Numbered from the stretch's first letter, positions 1 to 8,898 are shown. The stretch is 64,000 nucleotides of DNA from GCA-003244245 sp050699715 (GCA_050699715.1 JBOHFR010000019.1:8139-72138), one strand, 5' to 3'. Notes: generated by a model from the letters alone, not told the origin. Program-made: numbers and translations.

Positions 1-975
1 CAGCGCTGGATGCGCGACGTGTACCTCGCCGATTACGCGATCGTGACTCAGTTCGACGACGGCGCCACCCCGTGGCCAGAGCGGGGCTGGCGCCCGTCGT
101 GCTCGGCGTCGCAGCCCTCGGTGGTGGTGGGCATGCTCGATGCCCTGAACGTCCAGCCGGGGCAGCGGGTGTTGGAGATCGGCACCGGCACCGGCTACAA
201 CGCCGCGCTGCTCGCCGAGCTCGTCGGACCCCGCGGGCACGTGCTCACCGTCGACGTCGACGGTGAGCTGGTCAGCGCGGCCCACTCGAATCTGGCGACG
301 GCCGGTTACCAGGATCGGGTCGAGGTGCTGCTGGCCGACGGGGCGACGGCGCTGGCCGCTCCCGGATCGGTGGACGGGGTGATCGCCACCGCGGCCCTGC
401 AGCTTGGGCGCCTGCCCTACGCCTGGGTCACCCAGACCCGCCCGGGTGGGGTCATCCTGGCCCCGGTGCGCGCCGAGCTGGCGTCAGGCCCGCTGGTCCG
501 TCTGCAGGTCAGCTCCGAGGGCACCGCCCGGGGGCAGGCCGTGCGGATGCGGGTCGGTTTCATGGAGCTGCGCGCCCAGCGAACACTGGGCGCGTCCTGG
601 TCTGCGCTGCGGTGGGACGATCCCCACGTTCCGCCTGCCCTCACCGAGATTGACCCGTTCACGGCGTTGCTGGACGAGGCGTCACGTTGGGCGATCGCGA
701 TCAGCGTGCCGTCATGCCGCTATGGCCTGGAGAAACGCACCAGCGAGCGGGGGCACGGTGTGGCGTGGCTGCTCGATCCGATCACCGGGTCCTGGGCGAG
801 CATCGTGCCCACCACCCCACGTAGCGAGAACTACCTGGCCCGGCAGGCCGGGCCACGCCGGCTGTGGGACGAGACAGCGACCGCCTACCGGTGGTGGGCT
901 CAGCACGGCCAGCCGCCGATCGAGGCATGGCAGTGGACCGTTACCCCGCACCGGCAACGGATCGGCCTCGCCTGA
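1..975 (+). CDS. SAM-dependent methyltransferase, PCMT-like (5' end outside window)
   Basis: The frame is open from base 1, so the N-terminus lies outside the window; an internal ATG is at 10. The glycine-rich SAM-binding motif VLEIGTGTGYNAALLAEL sits about 55 residues into the visible part, followed by a second acidic loop (VLTVDVDGEL). This fold and the preceding SASQPSVV segment match protein-L-isoaspartate O-methyltransferase-like enzymes. In actinobacteria such proteins often accompany ATP-grasp or FxLD-type peptide-modification systems; the C-terminal ending (RRLWDE...YRWW) is typical of that group from memory. No precursor peptide or ATP-grasp gene is visible here because the window starts mid-gene, so substrate is unknown. 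Fold assignment is firm, role is inference. Confidence 0.8.
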   Translation, partial: QRWMRDVYLADYAIVTQFDDGATPWPERGWRPSCSASQPSVVVGMLDALNVQPGQRVLEIGTGTGYNAALLAELVGPRGHVLTVDVDGELVSAAHSNLATAGYQDRVEVLLADGATALAAPGSVDGVIATAALQLGRLPYAWVTQTRPGGVILAPVRAELASGPLVRLQVSSEGTARGQAVRMRVGFMELRAQRTLGASWSALRWDDPHVPPALTEIDPFTALLDEASRWAIAISVPSCRYGLEKRTSERGHGVAWLLDPITGSWASIVPTTPRSENYLARQAGPRRLWDETATAYRWWAQHGQPPIEAWQWTVTPHRQRIGLA

Positions 976-1126
976 GCGCCAGAGCCCCTCGGCTCACGTA
1001 TGCCAGCAATGCGGGCTGTGAGTCCTGGCCGAACCGTTTCGCCGTAGACGTCGTCGCCACTGAGCCGGTCGAGTTGCAAGAGCACGCACACGAGCTGATC
1101 GCGGAGCACTGTGTCGCCACAACCGA

Positions 1127-1425
1127 TTGAAACCGCCCTTTAATCCCGCGCCGGCCCTGCCGCCGATCATGCTCACCAATTTCAATGTGGGGCAGTTGGC
1201 AAGAGGTGAGAGATCAACCGGCCCCACAACGTGGACTTGTAGCAAGGTCGTGGTTGGTGGCGCATCACGAAGGAACGCAAGGTCATTGACTGTGCCCGAG
1301 TCCAACAGGGGCAACCACACGTCCCGAAGATTCTGCAGGGTGCGCAGGTGTGAACTGGTGACCTCGGGGGCGACCATCCGCGCGGTGTCCAGGCAGGCGG
1401 CGGCGAGCAGGCGCAGCCCTGTTGC
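1127..1425 (-). pseudogene. Decayed partial copy of the NACHT-LRR gene at 3485-5758
   Basis: Read on the minus strand, this stretch encodes HLRTLQNLRDVWLPLLDSG and DLSPLANCP-type leucine-rich segments nearly identical to the intact-frame gene at 3485-5758. Bases about 1127-1348 correspond to about 4128-4325 there, and bases about 1349-1425 jump to about 4680-4745, so roughly 350 bp present in the larger gene is missing at the junction. No start codon with a ribosome site or complete domain remains. The remainder of 976-1496 holds no other gene I can support. It is best read as a duplication remnant with an internal deletion. Confidence 0.75.
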
Positions 1426-1496
1426 GGGCTTCGGGTTAGCTCATCGTCGGTGAGCTGCAGCGGCGGGTAGCGGAACTTCGTCAGGCCGCGTGCTCG

Positions 1497-1712
1497 TCAG
1501 CGGACGTAGATGGCCGGTCGGTAGCGCGGCTTCGGGATGTCGCGGCCAGTCTCTGCGGCCACTGCTAGCCAGGCTTCCTTGGCACGCAACACCTCAGCAA
1601 CCGCCTGCTCGGGGGTTTCACCGAATGCCGAGCAGATCTCGAGATCAGGTATGTCGGCGATGTAGCCGCCGTCGTCGTCGCTGTGGAACACGTTGATGTG
1701 ATAGTCGTTCAC
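1497..1712 (-). CDS. hicB: HicB-family antitoxin
   Basis: The 71-residue protein has the HicB partial RNase-H-like fold signature: a beta strand near the N-terminus, then DGGYIADIPDLEICSAFG (a variant of the family's E-G-G-Y-...-P-D/G-L pattern) and EQAVAEVLRAKEAWL. The start overlaps the stop of the upstream toxin gene by four bases (ATGA type), the usual HicA-HicB translational coupling. In this family the antitoxin binds and blocks HicA; many HicB proteins add a DNA-binding C-terminus, but this one is too short to hold a full ribbon-helix-helix or HTH, so autoregulation may need another factor. Family assignment is strong. Confidence 0.85.
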   Translation of the reverse strand: MNDYHINVFHSDDDGGYIADIPDLEICSAFGETPEQAVAEVLRAKEAWLAVAAETGRDIPKPRYRPAIYVR

Positions 1713-1966
1713 CGATCACCCTCCAAGGTGAGATCATAGCGCTTCACCAGGCGCAGGAGCTGACGGACTTGGTAAGGCTTCGCCTGCCCACGCACCTGCT
1801 GCAGGTTGATGATCTCTGCGAACGCTGGGTGGGTGAAGATGTAGTGACTTCCGCTGACCCGCCGTTGCTCGAAGCCCAGCGCCTTCACCAGCCCGCACAG
1901 CTCCGTGAACCGGACGTTGCGGAGGTCACCACGAAGTAGTCGATCGAGAAACTGGTGCTCCTTCAC
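1709..1966 (-). CDS. hicA: HicA-family mRNA interferase toxin
   Basis: The 85-residue basic protein carries the HicA dsRBD-like fold markers: ELCGLVKALGFEQRRVSGSHYIF, with the conserved G-S-H catalytic histidine, and a C-terminal YQVRQLLRL helix. HicA toxins bind and cleave mRNA until neutralised by HicB, encoded immediately downstream with a four-base overlap. It is slightly longer at the N-terminus than minimal HicA (about 60 residues). It sits next to a decayed NACHT-LRR fragment and a regulator in an accessory region, consistent with mobile toxin-antitoxin content. A promoter is expected in 1967-2138 but I see no clear consensus. Confidence 0.88.
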   Translation of the reverse strand: MKEHQFLDRLLRGDLRNVRFTELCGLVKALGFEQRRVSGSHYIFTHPAFAEIINLQQVRGQAKPYQVRQLLRLVKRYDLTLEGDR

Positions 1967-2138
1967 ATCCCGGATGCTAACGGCGAGCGGTGACAGAATC
2001 GGGGTGACTTGATCAGGTTGGCTGTCATGAGCACGCCATGATCTCTGTCGGCTGTCGCCTTCCGCTGCCGTCCGCTCTCACTCTGTCGCCGTTTCGGCGG
2101 AGGGGGATCTAGGGTGAGCCGATCAACTGAGGGGAAGG

Positions 2139-3467
2139 ATGGGGATGGCCGAGCACGTGGCGCCTCGAACGCGGCTGGAGCAGCTGCTGCGGCAACAACA
2201 CGTCACACTGGAGGAATTCCGGAAGAACTACCAGCGGGCCGCCCGGGGGGCCATCCTGAGCGAACGGCAGGCATACCGTTGGGTGGCAGGAGAGCTGCGC
2301 GGACTGCCTCACCCACAGGCGCAGGCCATCCTGGAGACGATGTTCGGGGAACCGGTGGCCCGGCTACTTGGCCCGCCCTACGGCATCGGTGCGCTTGCAC
2401 CAACCCGATGCCGCAACGAGGCGGCGCCGGAGCGGGGCACCGCGCGGACGGACTGGGAAGGACAGGTGATCGCGCTGAGCGCGGACCGGGCTCGTGATTT
2501 CCTCACCCGCATCGAGGCGTCCAACGTCGGGACCGAGACCCTCGACCAGCTCATCGACGACCTGCGCCGCTTGGTCATCGCCTACGAGCACCAGCCACTG
2601 CCCACCCTGCTCGGTGATCTGGTGGACACCCAGGACCGCGCGTTCATGCTGCTGGAGGGACGCCAGCACCCAGAACAAACCAGGGACCTCTACCTGATCG
2701 CGGGGATCGCCTGCGGGTTGATGGCCAGGGCGTCGCACGATCTCGGTGCCACCCATGACGCGATGACCCAGGCCCGCACCGGCTACGCGTGCGCGGACAA
2801 TGCCGGCCACGATGGGCTGCGGGCCTGGACCCGCGGGCTGCAGTCACTGATCACCTACCGGTCCGGGCGGCTGGAGGACTCGGTGCGCTACGCCCAGTCC
2901 GGCGCCGAGGCGGCGGCGCGCAGCCACGGCACCGCCGGGGTCTGGCTGGCCAGCAACGAGGCACGGGCGCTGGCTGCGCTGCACCGGCTCGACGACGCGC
3001 ACGCCACCCTGGCGCGCGCCGCCGACGCCCGGGACCGGGTGCAGCCCGACGAGCTGGACAGCCTCGGCGGAGTGTGCACCTTCAGCCGGCCGCGCCAGCT
3101 CTACTACGCCGCCGACACACTCACCTGGGGTGCTCAACCGGAGGCGGACCACACCGAGCGCCTCGCCCTGGACGCGCTGGACGCCTATGCCGAGGCACCG
3201 GCCCAAGACCGGGCGTTCGGCGGCGTAGCCGGCACCCACAGCGCGCTGGCCGTCGCCCGGGTGTTCCAAGGCGAGATCGACGGCGCCGCAGACGCGCTCG
3301 CTCCGGTGCTCGAACTCCCTGCCGCCCAGCGCATTCACGGGATCGTGATCTCGGTCGAGCACGTCCACACCGCGCTGCGCTCCGTCGAGAACCCCGGCCG
3401 GGAGGTCACCGAGCTGGCCGGCGCCATCGAGGGCTGGACAGCCCAGCGCCTGACGCCCCCACAATGA
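2139..3467 (+). CDS. XRE-like regulator with TPR-like helical C-terminus
   Basis: The N-terminal 75 residues (LRQQHVTLEEFRKNYQR, then SERQAYRWVAGELRGLPH) resemble the divergent helix-turn-helix found in actinobacterial regulators, in which the recognition helix is followed by a GLPHPxAQ...LE.MFG segment. From about residue 130 to the end the protein is an all-helical array rich in Ala and Leu (TPR-like: ARSHGTAGVWLASNEARALAAL). The start is the ATG with GAGGGGAAGG just upstream. No enzymatic motif is visible. Such proteins are typically stand-alone transcriptional regulators of unknown ligand; here it faces the 3' end of the NACHT-LRR gene, so it does not share a promoter with it. Confidence 0.65.
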   Translation: MGMAEHVAPRTRLEQLLRQQHVTLEEFRKNYQRAARGAILSERQAYRWVAGELRGLPHPQAQAILETMFGEPVARLLGPPYGIGALAPTRCRNEAAPERGTARTDWEGQVIALSADRARDFLTRIEASNVGTETLDQLIDDLRRLVIAYEHQPLPTLLGDLVDTQDRAFMLLEGRQHPEQTRDLYLIAGIACGLMARASHDLGATHDAMTQARTGYACADNAGHDGLRAWTRGLQSLITYRSGRLEDSVRYAQSGAEAAARSHGTAGVWLASNEARALAALHRLDDAHATLARAADARDRVQPDELDSLGGVCTFSRPRQLYYAADTLTWGAQPEADHTERLALDALDAYAEAPAQDRAFGGVAGTHSALAVARVFQGEIDGAADALAPVLELPAAQRIHGIVISVEHVHTALRSVENPGREVTELAGAIEGWTAQRLTPPQ

Positions 3468-3484
3468 CTGTGACCGGCGTTGGG

Positions 3485-5758
3485 TCAGTGTCGTCGGACT
3501 TTGACCAGGGGACCCGGATCCCCCACGGTGGGCGTATTCCGCAATTCTACTTGCAAGCGGTGGCTCGTCTGGGCAAGCGGTGACAGATCGACCGGGTCGT
3601 TGATGTCCGCCAGTGTCAGTTTGCGCAGGTGCGGCAGCGAGGCCAGCGGCGCGAGGTTCAGGCTGGGGATGCGTCGCAACCGCACTTCTGTCAAGGACTG
3701 CAATGTGCCCAATGGCTCCAAATCGGTGACCGGGCAGTTGTCTAGAAAGAAGAATTCCAGTGTCATTCCAGAGAGTGGATCGAGAGATGTGACTGTGGGT
3801 ACCGACCACACGCGTAGCTCTTTGAGTTGGTCGACAGGCGCCACAGCAGCAAGACCACCGATGAGCGGACCTGCGATACCGAATGACGTAAGATCGGGGA
3901 GTTCGGTGAGGGTATGGAGATCACGGAGACGCTTGGCGTCATGCAAGAGCACGTGACTCAGACGGGAGGCTGACGCTAGCGCCGAGAGATCTGACAGCTC
4001 GGTGCAACCGTGCAACGTCAAATCGGTCAGCGCTGGACAATCGGCCAGGAAAGACAGATCTCGACCTCCAGCTGGAGGGTAGATATACAGTCGCGTGAGT
4101 TCTGATAGCGTAGCGAGTATCTCTAATCCCGCGCCGACTCTGCCGCCGAATATGTTCAGCATCCGCAACATGGGGCAGTTAGCAAGAGGCGAGAGATCGA
4201 CCGACCCTTGGACCCAGACTTGTAGCCAGGTCGTGGCCGGTGGCGCATCACGGAGGAACGCAAGGTTATCGACCGTGCCCGAGTCTACCAGGTGCAACCA
4301 CACTTCTCGGAGATTCTGCAGGGTGCGCAGGTGTGGAATGTGTTCCACCAGCTTGACGATAATCCCGCCTTCGTCCAGTGGGGCGTCTCGCAGCACTGCC
4401 TGGACGTAATCGGCAGGATCGAAGTAGCGCCACACCTCGGCAAGGGCGCGCTGCACCGCGCCGCGCGGGTCGGGCGCCCACCGGGCCAGCAACTTGAGCG
4501 CCTCGAGGCCACCGACCAGCGCTGCGGTCTTCACGCAGGCGGCGGCTGAGGCGTCGGTCAGCTCGTCCAGCGCGGTGGGCAGCCGGCGCAGCACCCGGCC
4601 GCCGGCCAGCGCCAGGGAGCGGGTTTCGTTCTGTCCGCGCGGCGGCACCAGCTCATCGACCGCCGCCTCAACTCGCCTGGTGACCTCGGGGTCGACCATC
4701 TGCGCGGTGTCCAGGCAGGCGGCGGCCAGCAGGCGCAGCCATCGGCGGTGTCTCGGCTCGGCGTTGGCCCGGTCCAGCACACCGTTCAGCAGCGCCGCCC
4801 GTCGCTCTGGGGTGGCGTGCCCGACGGCCATCACGAGGGTCTCCCGCCACTGGTCGAGATGGGCGCGGGTGACGAGCGTCTCGGCTGTCTGGTCCTCGAC
4901 GGCTTCTTTGGCCGCCAGGTACTCCTGGAAGGTGCGGTGCACGAAGTCGACCCGGCCGAGCACCGGTTCGCGGATCACGCCACTGCGGTCCAATAGGTGT
5001 TGCAGCACGTCCTGCGCGGGGTACTCGACGTTCGGCATCCGCTCCACCACGCGCCGCACCAGCTCCAGCACCTCGTCGCGGGGTAGCTCGGCGCGTCCGT
5101 CCAGGCTTAGCCGCCAGGCCACGTGCTGCAGGATGGTGAGTTTACTGCCGGCGTCGAGCACGACGGCGCGACTTGCGGGCACCTCGCGCTCAGCGTCGCG
5201 GCGCTCCAGCAGCAGCGCCAAGGCGTCCCGGTACAGCGCCATCCGGTCTGGGGGGAGCTGCTTGCGGCGGTCGAGGTTGAGCGCGCAGAGCATCGCGCAC
5301 AGCAGGGGGCTGCTGGCCAGCCCGCGCAGGTGCCGGCGCCCGTCGAGCTGGCGCAGCAGCGCTCGCTCGTAGTCGGGCAACTCCTCGATGGGGCACGGCA
5401 GCGCGACGGCGCGGCGCCCGGCAGCGTCGCGCATGGCGTCGTGCCAGCGGCGGCAGAATGCCGCCACGTCCAGCGGGGACATCCGCTCCAGCAGCACTGG
5501 CGCGAAGCTCTCGGCGGCCAGCCAGCTCCGGTCGGCGGCCCCAGGGCGCGCCGTCACCACCACCCGGACCTGCGGGTACGTGGCGAGCAGACCCCGCAAC
5601 CACGTGCGGACGGCCGGCCGCTGCGCGCGAACCAGCTCGTCCACCCCATCGACGAGCAGCAGCGCCTGGCCGCTCCTGAGCTGGCGGTGCACCCAGCCCG
5701 GCGGCAGCAGGTCCACCAATGGGTCGGCGACCCCGGCCGCGGCTGTGGCCAGCGGCAT
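3485..5758 (-). CDS. NACHT-type NTPase with leucine-rich repeats, lacking Walker A
   Basis: The 757-residue product starts almost at the Walker B box (ALLLVDGVDEL, residues about 33-43) and sensor 1 (VVVTARPG), then a winged-helix/helical NACHT-like region with a HRTFQEYLAA motif near residue 270. From about residue 470 come eight or so leucine-rich repeats (DLSPLANCPMLRML, DLSFLADCPALTDLTL). NACHT-LRR proteins are STAND ATPases that act as sensors in bacterial immunity. Here the P-loop is absent: an in-frame TAA lies 15 bases upstream of the ATG, yet a strong GGAAGGAG ribosome site sits directly before it. The gene is 18 bases downstream of the 5777-6508 gene and probably co-transcribed. It may be a degenerate remnant or work as a P-loop-less sensor. 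Confidence 0.8.
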   Translation of the reverse strand: MPLATAAAGVADPLVDLLPPGWVHRQLRSGQALLLVDGVDELVRAQRPAVRTWLRGLLATYPQVRVVVTARPGAADRSWLAAESFAPVLLERMSPLDVAAFCRRWHDAMRDAAGRRAVALPCPIEELPDYERALLRQLDGRRHLRGLASSPLLCAMLCALNLDRRKQLPPDRMALYRDALALLLERRDAEREVPASRAVVLDAGSKLTILQHVAWRLSLDGRAELPRDEVLELVRRVVERMPNVEYPAQDVLQHLLDRSGVIREPVLGRVDFVHRTFQEYLAAKEAVEDQTAETLVTRAHLDQWRETLVMAVGHATPERRAALLNGVLDRANAEPRHRRWLRLLAAACLDTAQMVDPEVTRRVEAAVDELVPPRGQNETRSLALAGGRVLRRLPTALDELTDASAAACVKTAALVGGLEALKLLARWAPDPRGAVQRALAEVWRYFDPADYVQAVLRDAPLDEGGIIVKLVEHIPHLRTLQNLREVWLHLVDSGTVDNLAFLRDAPPATTWLQVWVQGSVDLSPLANCPMLRMLNIFGGRVGAGLEILATLSELTRLYIYPPAGGRDLSFLADCPALTDLTLHGCTELSDLSALASASRLSHVLLHDAKRLRDLHTLTELPDLTSFGIAGPLIGGLAAVAPVDQLKELRVWSVPTVTSLDPLSGMTLEFFFLDNCPVTDLEPLGTLQSLTEVRLRRIPSLNLAPLASLPHLRKLTLADINDPVDLSPLAQTSHRLQVELRNTPTVGDPGPLVKVRRH

Positions 5759-5776
5759 TCGCTCTCCTTCCGCTTA

Positions 5777-6508
5777 TCAGCCGACCGCGACCTCGACCGG
5801 CGTGATGAAGTGGAAGTTGCCCTCACCGACCGACCGGGTCAAGGTACGGGTCACCGCGGCCGCGTCGTCGTAGGGGCCGCTTACGTAGAACGGGACACCC
5901 TCACGTCCGAAGGTGATGTCGCTGGTTTCCTGCCAGGTGCCGAGATGACCGGCCGTGGGTTGGAAGTCAGGATGGGGCGGGAACCCGAGCTCGCGGGCGT
6001 AGTCCAGGGCCCCCCACACCAGGTGGCGAGCCAGATCCAGCAGCGCCTGCACCGGCACGGTGGTATCCCCGAAGGCACTGAAGAACCCACGCAGGAAAGC
6101 GGGCAGGTCGCGATCATTCATCACGTCAGGACCGAGCGCATTCTTCACCCCGAGGCAGTACACATCGACCAGGTACCCGCAGACGGACACCCGCCGCGGC
6201 CGGTGCCGCCGCGCCACCATCACGCCCGCCAGTCCACTACCAGCGTGCTCCACAGCGTCACGGTCTGGCCAGTCCTCGTGTCCGGCGACGGTGAGACCAG
6301 CGCTCCAGCCGGGGCTCACCCAGCAGCCCATCACGGCGGGCTCTGGCTCGTCGGCCGCCGCCTCCCGGGCGATAGCCCGCATCAACGGTGCCACCGTGCT
6401 GGGTCGCACACCCAAGGCACGGGCGATCTCCTTAGGGGACCGTCCCGCCGCGCGCAGCTCCCGCGCCCGGGCAAGGAGATCGTCATCAAGCAACATATGT
6501 AGCGTCAT
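5777..6508 (-). CDS. Uncharacterised protein with N-terminal helix-turn-helix
   Basis: The reading frame is open back to 6769, but coding character begins around the ATGs at 6508 (MTLHMLLDDD) and 6496; neither has a clear ribosome site, so the start is uncertain. The first 50 residues form a resolvase/HTH-like helix-turn-helix (LRAAGRSPKEIARALGVRPS). The rest (about 190 residues) contains conserved-looking Trp/Gly/Pro-rich segments such as FGREGVPFYVSGPYDD and DLARHLVWGALDYARELGF, which I do not recognise as a named domain. It precedes the P-loop-less NACHT gene by 18 bases on the same strand, so the two may form a unit. Function is unknown; a regulator or a conflict-system component is possible. 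Confidence 0.55.
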   Translation of the reverse strand: MTLHMLLDDDLLARARELRAAGRSPKEIARALGVRPSTVAPLMRAIAREAAADEPEPAVMGCWVSPGWSAGLTVAGHEDWPDRDAVEHAGSGLAGVMVARRHRPRRVSVCGYLVDVYCLGVKNALGPDVMNDRDLPAFLRGFFSAFGDTTVPVQALLDLARHLVWGALDYARELGFPPHPDFQPTAGHLGTWQETSDITFGREGVPFYVSGPYDDAAAVTRTLTRSVGEGNFHFITPVEVAVG

Positions 6509-6778
6509 GCGTGACCACATACCATGCCGGCGTGCCTCGGTCGGGGAGGCTGGGCGCGACACGCGCGCAGCTACCGTGCCGGTGGCAGTGAGTGTCAGGG
6601 ACGACGTGGCCGCACCGGCCCACCCGGCCGCCACCCGGGTCTCGAGTTGCGGGCCCTTACACCGAGCCATGAGGATAGAGCCCAGCCGTGCGCGGCGGGT
6701 ATGAACCGATTCTGCTGAGTGACCGAAAATCAAGAGCTGACGCAGGCCCGGCTCGCCTAAAGAAAGCAAGAGGGACCG

Positions 6779-7990
6779 GTGGTATCAGCGCGTGATCAGG
6801 GTACCGGGCGGTCCAGGAACGGGACCGGTGGCTCAGAGCCGGCGGTGGGCCACAACGCGATGATCGCGCAACCGCATACCGCAGCCGAGGGTGTCATCGC
6901 GGACGCCGAGGCGGTCGCGGCGCGGATCAGCACTAGGGAGTACCCGCTGGGCCGACCAGGGCGTCCACTCAATGGCCGTTCACCGTTCCTGATGGGTATG
7001 GGCGCCGCCGCTGGGGTCGCGGTCACTGTCGGTCTGGTAGCAATGGTCATCACTGCCCGTGAGGTGCTGGTGCTGATTGGGCTGGCGTTGTTCCTGGCGA
7101 TCGGCCTGGAGCCTGCGGTGTCGGTGCTGGCTCGGCGCTGGTTGCCACGCTGGGCGGCGGTTCTCACCGTGCTCGTGGCCGGCTTGGCGATGGTGGGTGG
7201 GTTCCTGGCTGCGGCGATCCCACCGTTGGTGGCCCAAGCCACCCAGTTCGTCACGCAGTACCCGGCTGTCTTGACCCGGTTGCAGAATCGCAATTCGACG
7301 CTGGGTCAGCTCAACGAACGATTCCATCTGCAACAGCGCCTGCAGCAAACCCTGAGTGGGGACGCCTCCAGCATGGTCAACGGCCTGCTCGGAGCTGGTC
7401 AGGTTGTGTTCAGCGCCCTGGCCAGCGCCCTGATCCTGCTCGTGCTCACCGGCTACTTCCTGGTCGACCTGCCCCGCATCCGCGTAACGCTGTATCGGCT
7501 GATGCCGCAGTCCCGGCGTCCCCGCGCGATTCTGCTCGGCGATGAGATCTTCGCCAAGGTCGGTGGGTACGTGTTGGGCAACCTGATGATCTCGCTGATC
7601 GCCGGGGTCTTCACCTTCATCTTCCTGGCGATAGTCGGGGTGCCCTACCCGCTGCTGCTGGCCATTTTCATGGCGATCCTGGACCTGCTGCCGGTGATTG
7701 GCTCGACCATCGCGGGTCTGGTGGTCTGTCTGGTCGCGCTGAGTGTGTCGCTGCCCGTTTGCCTGGCCACCATCGGATTCTTCCTGTTCTACCGGCTGGT
7801 CGAAGATTACCTGCTGGTACCCAGGATCATCGGCCGGGCGGTCAAGGTACCGGCCCTGGTGACTGTGGTGGCGGTGCTGCTGGGCGGCGCACTGATGGGC
7901 ATCGTGGGCGCCCTGGTCGCGATCCCCGCCGCCGCGGCCCTGCTGCTACTGGCCCGGGAAGTGCTCTTCCCTCACCTCGACCGCACCTGA
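6779..7990 (+). CDS. AI-2E family (UPF0118/PerM-like) membrane transporter
   Basis: The 403-residue protein starts at GTG 6779 with AGAGGGA just upstream. After a polar N-terminus of about 75 residues come paired hydrophobic segments (residues about 78-120 and 125-150), a soluble loop (LTRLQNRNSTLGQLNERF), then the C-terminal cluster with LIAGVFTFIFLAIVGVPYPL, LLAIFMAILDLLPVIGSTIAG and VEDYLLVPRIIGRAVKVPAL. The D-L-L-P-x-I-G and V-P-x-x-x-G-x-x-x-x-x-P motifs are diagnostic of the AI-2E transporter family, which exports or exchanges small molecules. It appears monocistronic. Substrate cannot be read from sequence; many members act as ion/proton-coupled exporters rather than AI-2 transporters. 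Confidence 0.88.
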   Translation: MVSARDQGTGRSRNGTGGSEPAVGHNAMIAQPHTAAEGVIADAEAVAARISTREYPLGRPGRPLNGRSPFLMGMGAAAGVAVTVGLVAMVITAREVLVLIGLALFLAIGLEPAVSVLARRWLPRWAAVLTVLVAGLAMVGGFLAAAIPPLVAQATQFVTQYPAVLTRLQNRNSTLGQLNERFHLQQRLQQTLSGDASSMVNGLLGAGQVVFSALASALILLVLTGYFLVDLPRIRVTLYRLMPQSRRPRAILLGDEIFAKVGGYVLGNLMISLIAGVFTFIFLAIVGVPYPLLLAIFMAILDLLPVIGSTIAGLVVCLVALSVSLPVCLATIGFFLFYRLVEDYLLVPRIIGRAVKVPALVTVVAVLLGGALMGIVGALVAIPAAAALLLLAREVLFPHLDRT

Positions 7991-8142
7991 CCGCCCACCC
8001 CCCGGCCACTGCCGAAGCGGGCATCCGACAGAAGAGCTGCGGGTCCAAGGCGGCTGGCACCGTACGTCGCTGGACCACCCGTGACGTCACCCGCCCGGTG
8101 CTCCTGCTCGGGCTTAGTCCATGACTTTGCCGCAGTCCTGGG

Positions 8143-8168
8143 GTTTACTGCCGGGTGAGGTGGGGTAA
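8143..8168 (+). promoter_or_regulatory. SigB/SigF-like stress promoter
   Basis: GTTT at 8143-8146 is followed after 16 bases by GGGTAA at 8163-8168, matching the actinobacterial SigB/SigF/SigH-type consensus GTTT-N15-17-GGGTA. It lies about 200 bp upstream of the general stress protein gene at 8371, a fitting target. The 380-bp stretch 7991-8370 contains no other gene I can support. The consensus is short, so chance occurrence is possible. Confidence 0.45.
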
Positions 8169-8370
8169 CTGACGGCAACCCACCACGGTCGGGTTCTCAG
8201 CGGGGCCGCCAGTTGTGTCGAGCAAGCATCGCGACCGCGATGTTTCCTTGCGAGGAGGGATCTAGGTGGAGTCCGGGTAATCAGTGGTGAGGCGTAGTAA
8301 CCGGGTGCGGTCCCGCAGGACCGCAGATCGGTCATCGGACATGAAACCAGGAGAAGGGACGGTTCGGCGC

Positions 8371-8898
8371 ATGAGCGAGTCGACGAGTGTGGTAGTGGGT
8401 GTGTACGAGTCAATGAAGGACGCGGAGGCGGCGGTGCGCACCCTGCTGGAGCAGGGAGTGCCAGCCGGACAGGTGTCGATCGTGGGGCAGGACCTGCACA
8501 GTGAGACGCAGGTCCACGGCTTCGTCACCACGGGGGATGTGGCCAAGGCGGGGGCGAAGGGCGGGGCGTGGGTGGGTGGCCTGTTCGGGGTGCTGACCGG
8601 AGCCGCGCTGCTGTTCGTGCCCGGTGTGGGTGCGCTGGTGGTGCTAGGTCCGCTGGCCGCGGGAGCACTCGCCGCCGCCGAGGGGGCCGCGGCCGGTGGC
8701 GGGTTGGGTGCGGTGCTGGGGCACTTCATCGCCAAAAAGCACGTGCCCAAGTACAGCGGTCACCTGGAGGCGGGGAATTACCTCGTGCTGCGCCACGAGG
8801 CGCAGCCCTCCGACGCCCAGATGCTCCAGCAGGACACCACCCCTGTGGACGTCGAGCACCACGAGGATCTGCTCACCTCCGCGACCCCGACAGTCTAA
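8371..8898 (+). CDS. General stress protein 17M-like (GSP17M) membrane-associated protein
   Basis: The 175-residue protein begins STSVVVGVYESMKDAEAAVR, the beta-alpha-beta opening typical of the GSP17M/YflT domain, and then has two or three Gly/Ala-rich hydrophobic segments (GGLFGVLTGAALLFVPGVG, then VVLGPLAAGALAAAEGAAAGG) and a soluble tail. The family includes stress-induced proteins of Bacillus and actinobacteria with no defined biochemistry. ATG 8371 has AGGAGAAGGGAC 12-22 bases upstream; another in-frame ATG at 8341 is less likely because the conserved domain starts right after 8371. A SigB-like promoter lies upstream, consistent with stress control. Confidence 0.78.
   Translation: MSESTSVVVGVYESMKDAEAAVRTLLEQGVPAGQVSIVGQDLHSETQVHGFVTTGDVAKAGAKGGAWVGGLFGVLTGAALLFVPGVGALVVLGPLAAGALAAAEGAAAGGGLGAVLGHFIAKKHVPKYSGHLEAGNYLVLRHEAQPSDAQMLQQDTTPVDVEHHEDLLTSATPTV

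Noticed and set aside
5123..6502. 459-residue plus-strand open frame opposite the NACHT gene
   Set aside because: Antisense to two better genes; composition (Gln/Arg/Gly-rich) is typical of reverse-frame shadows in high-GC DNA.
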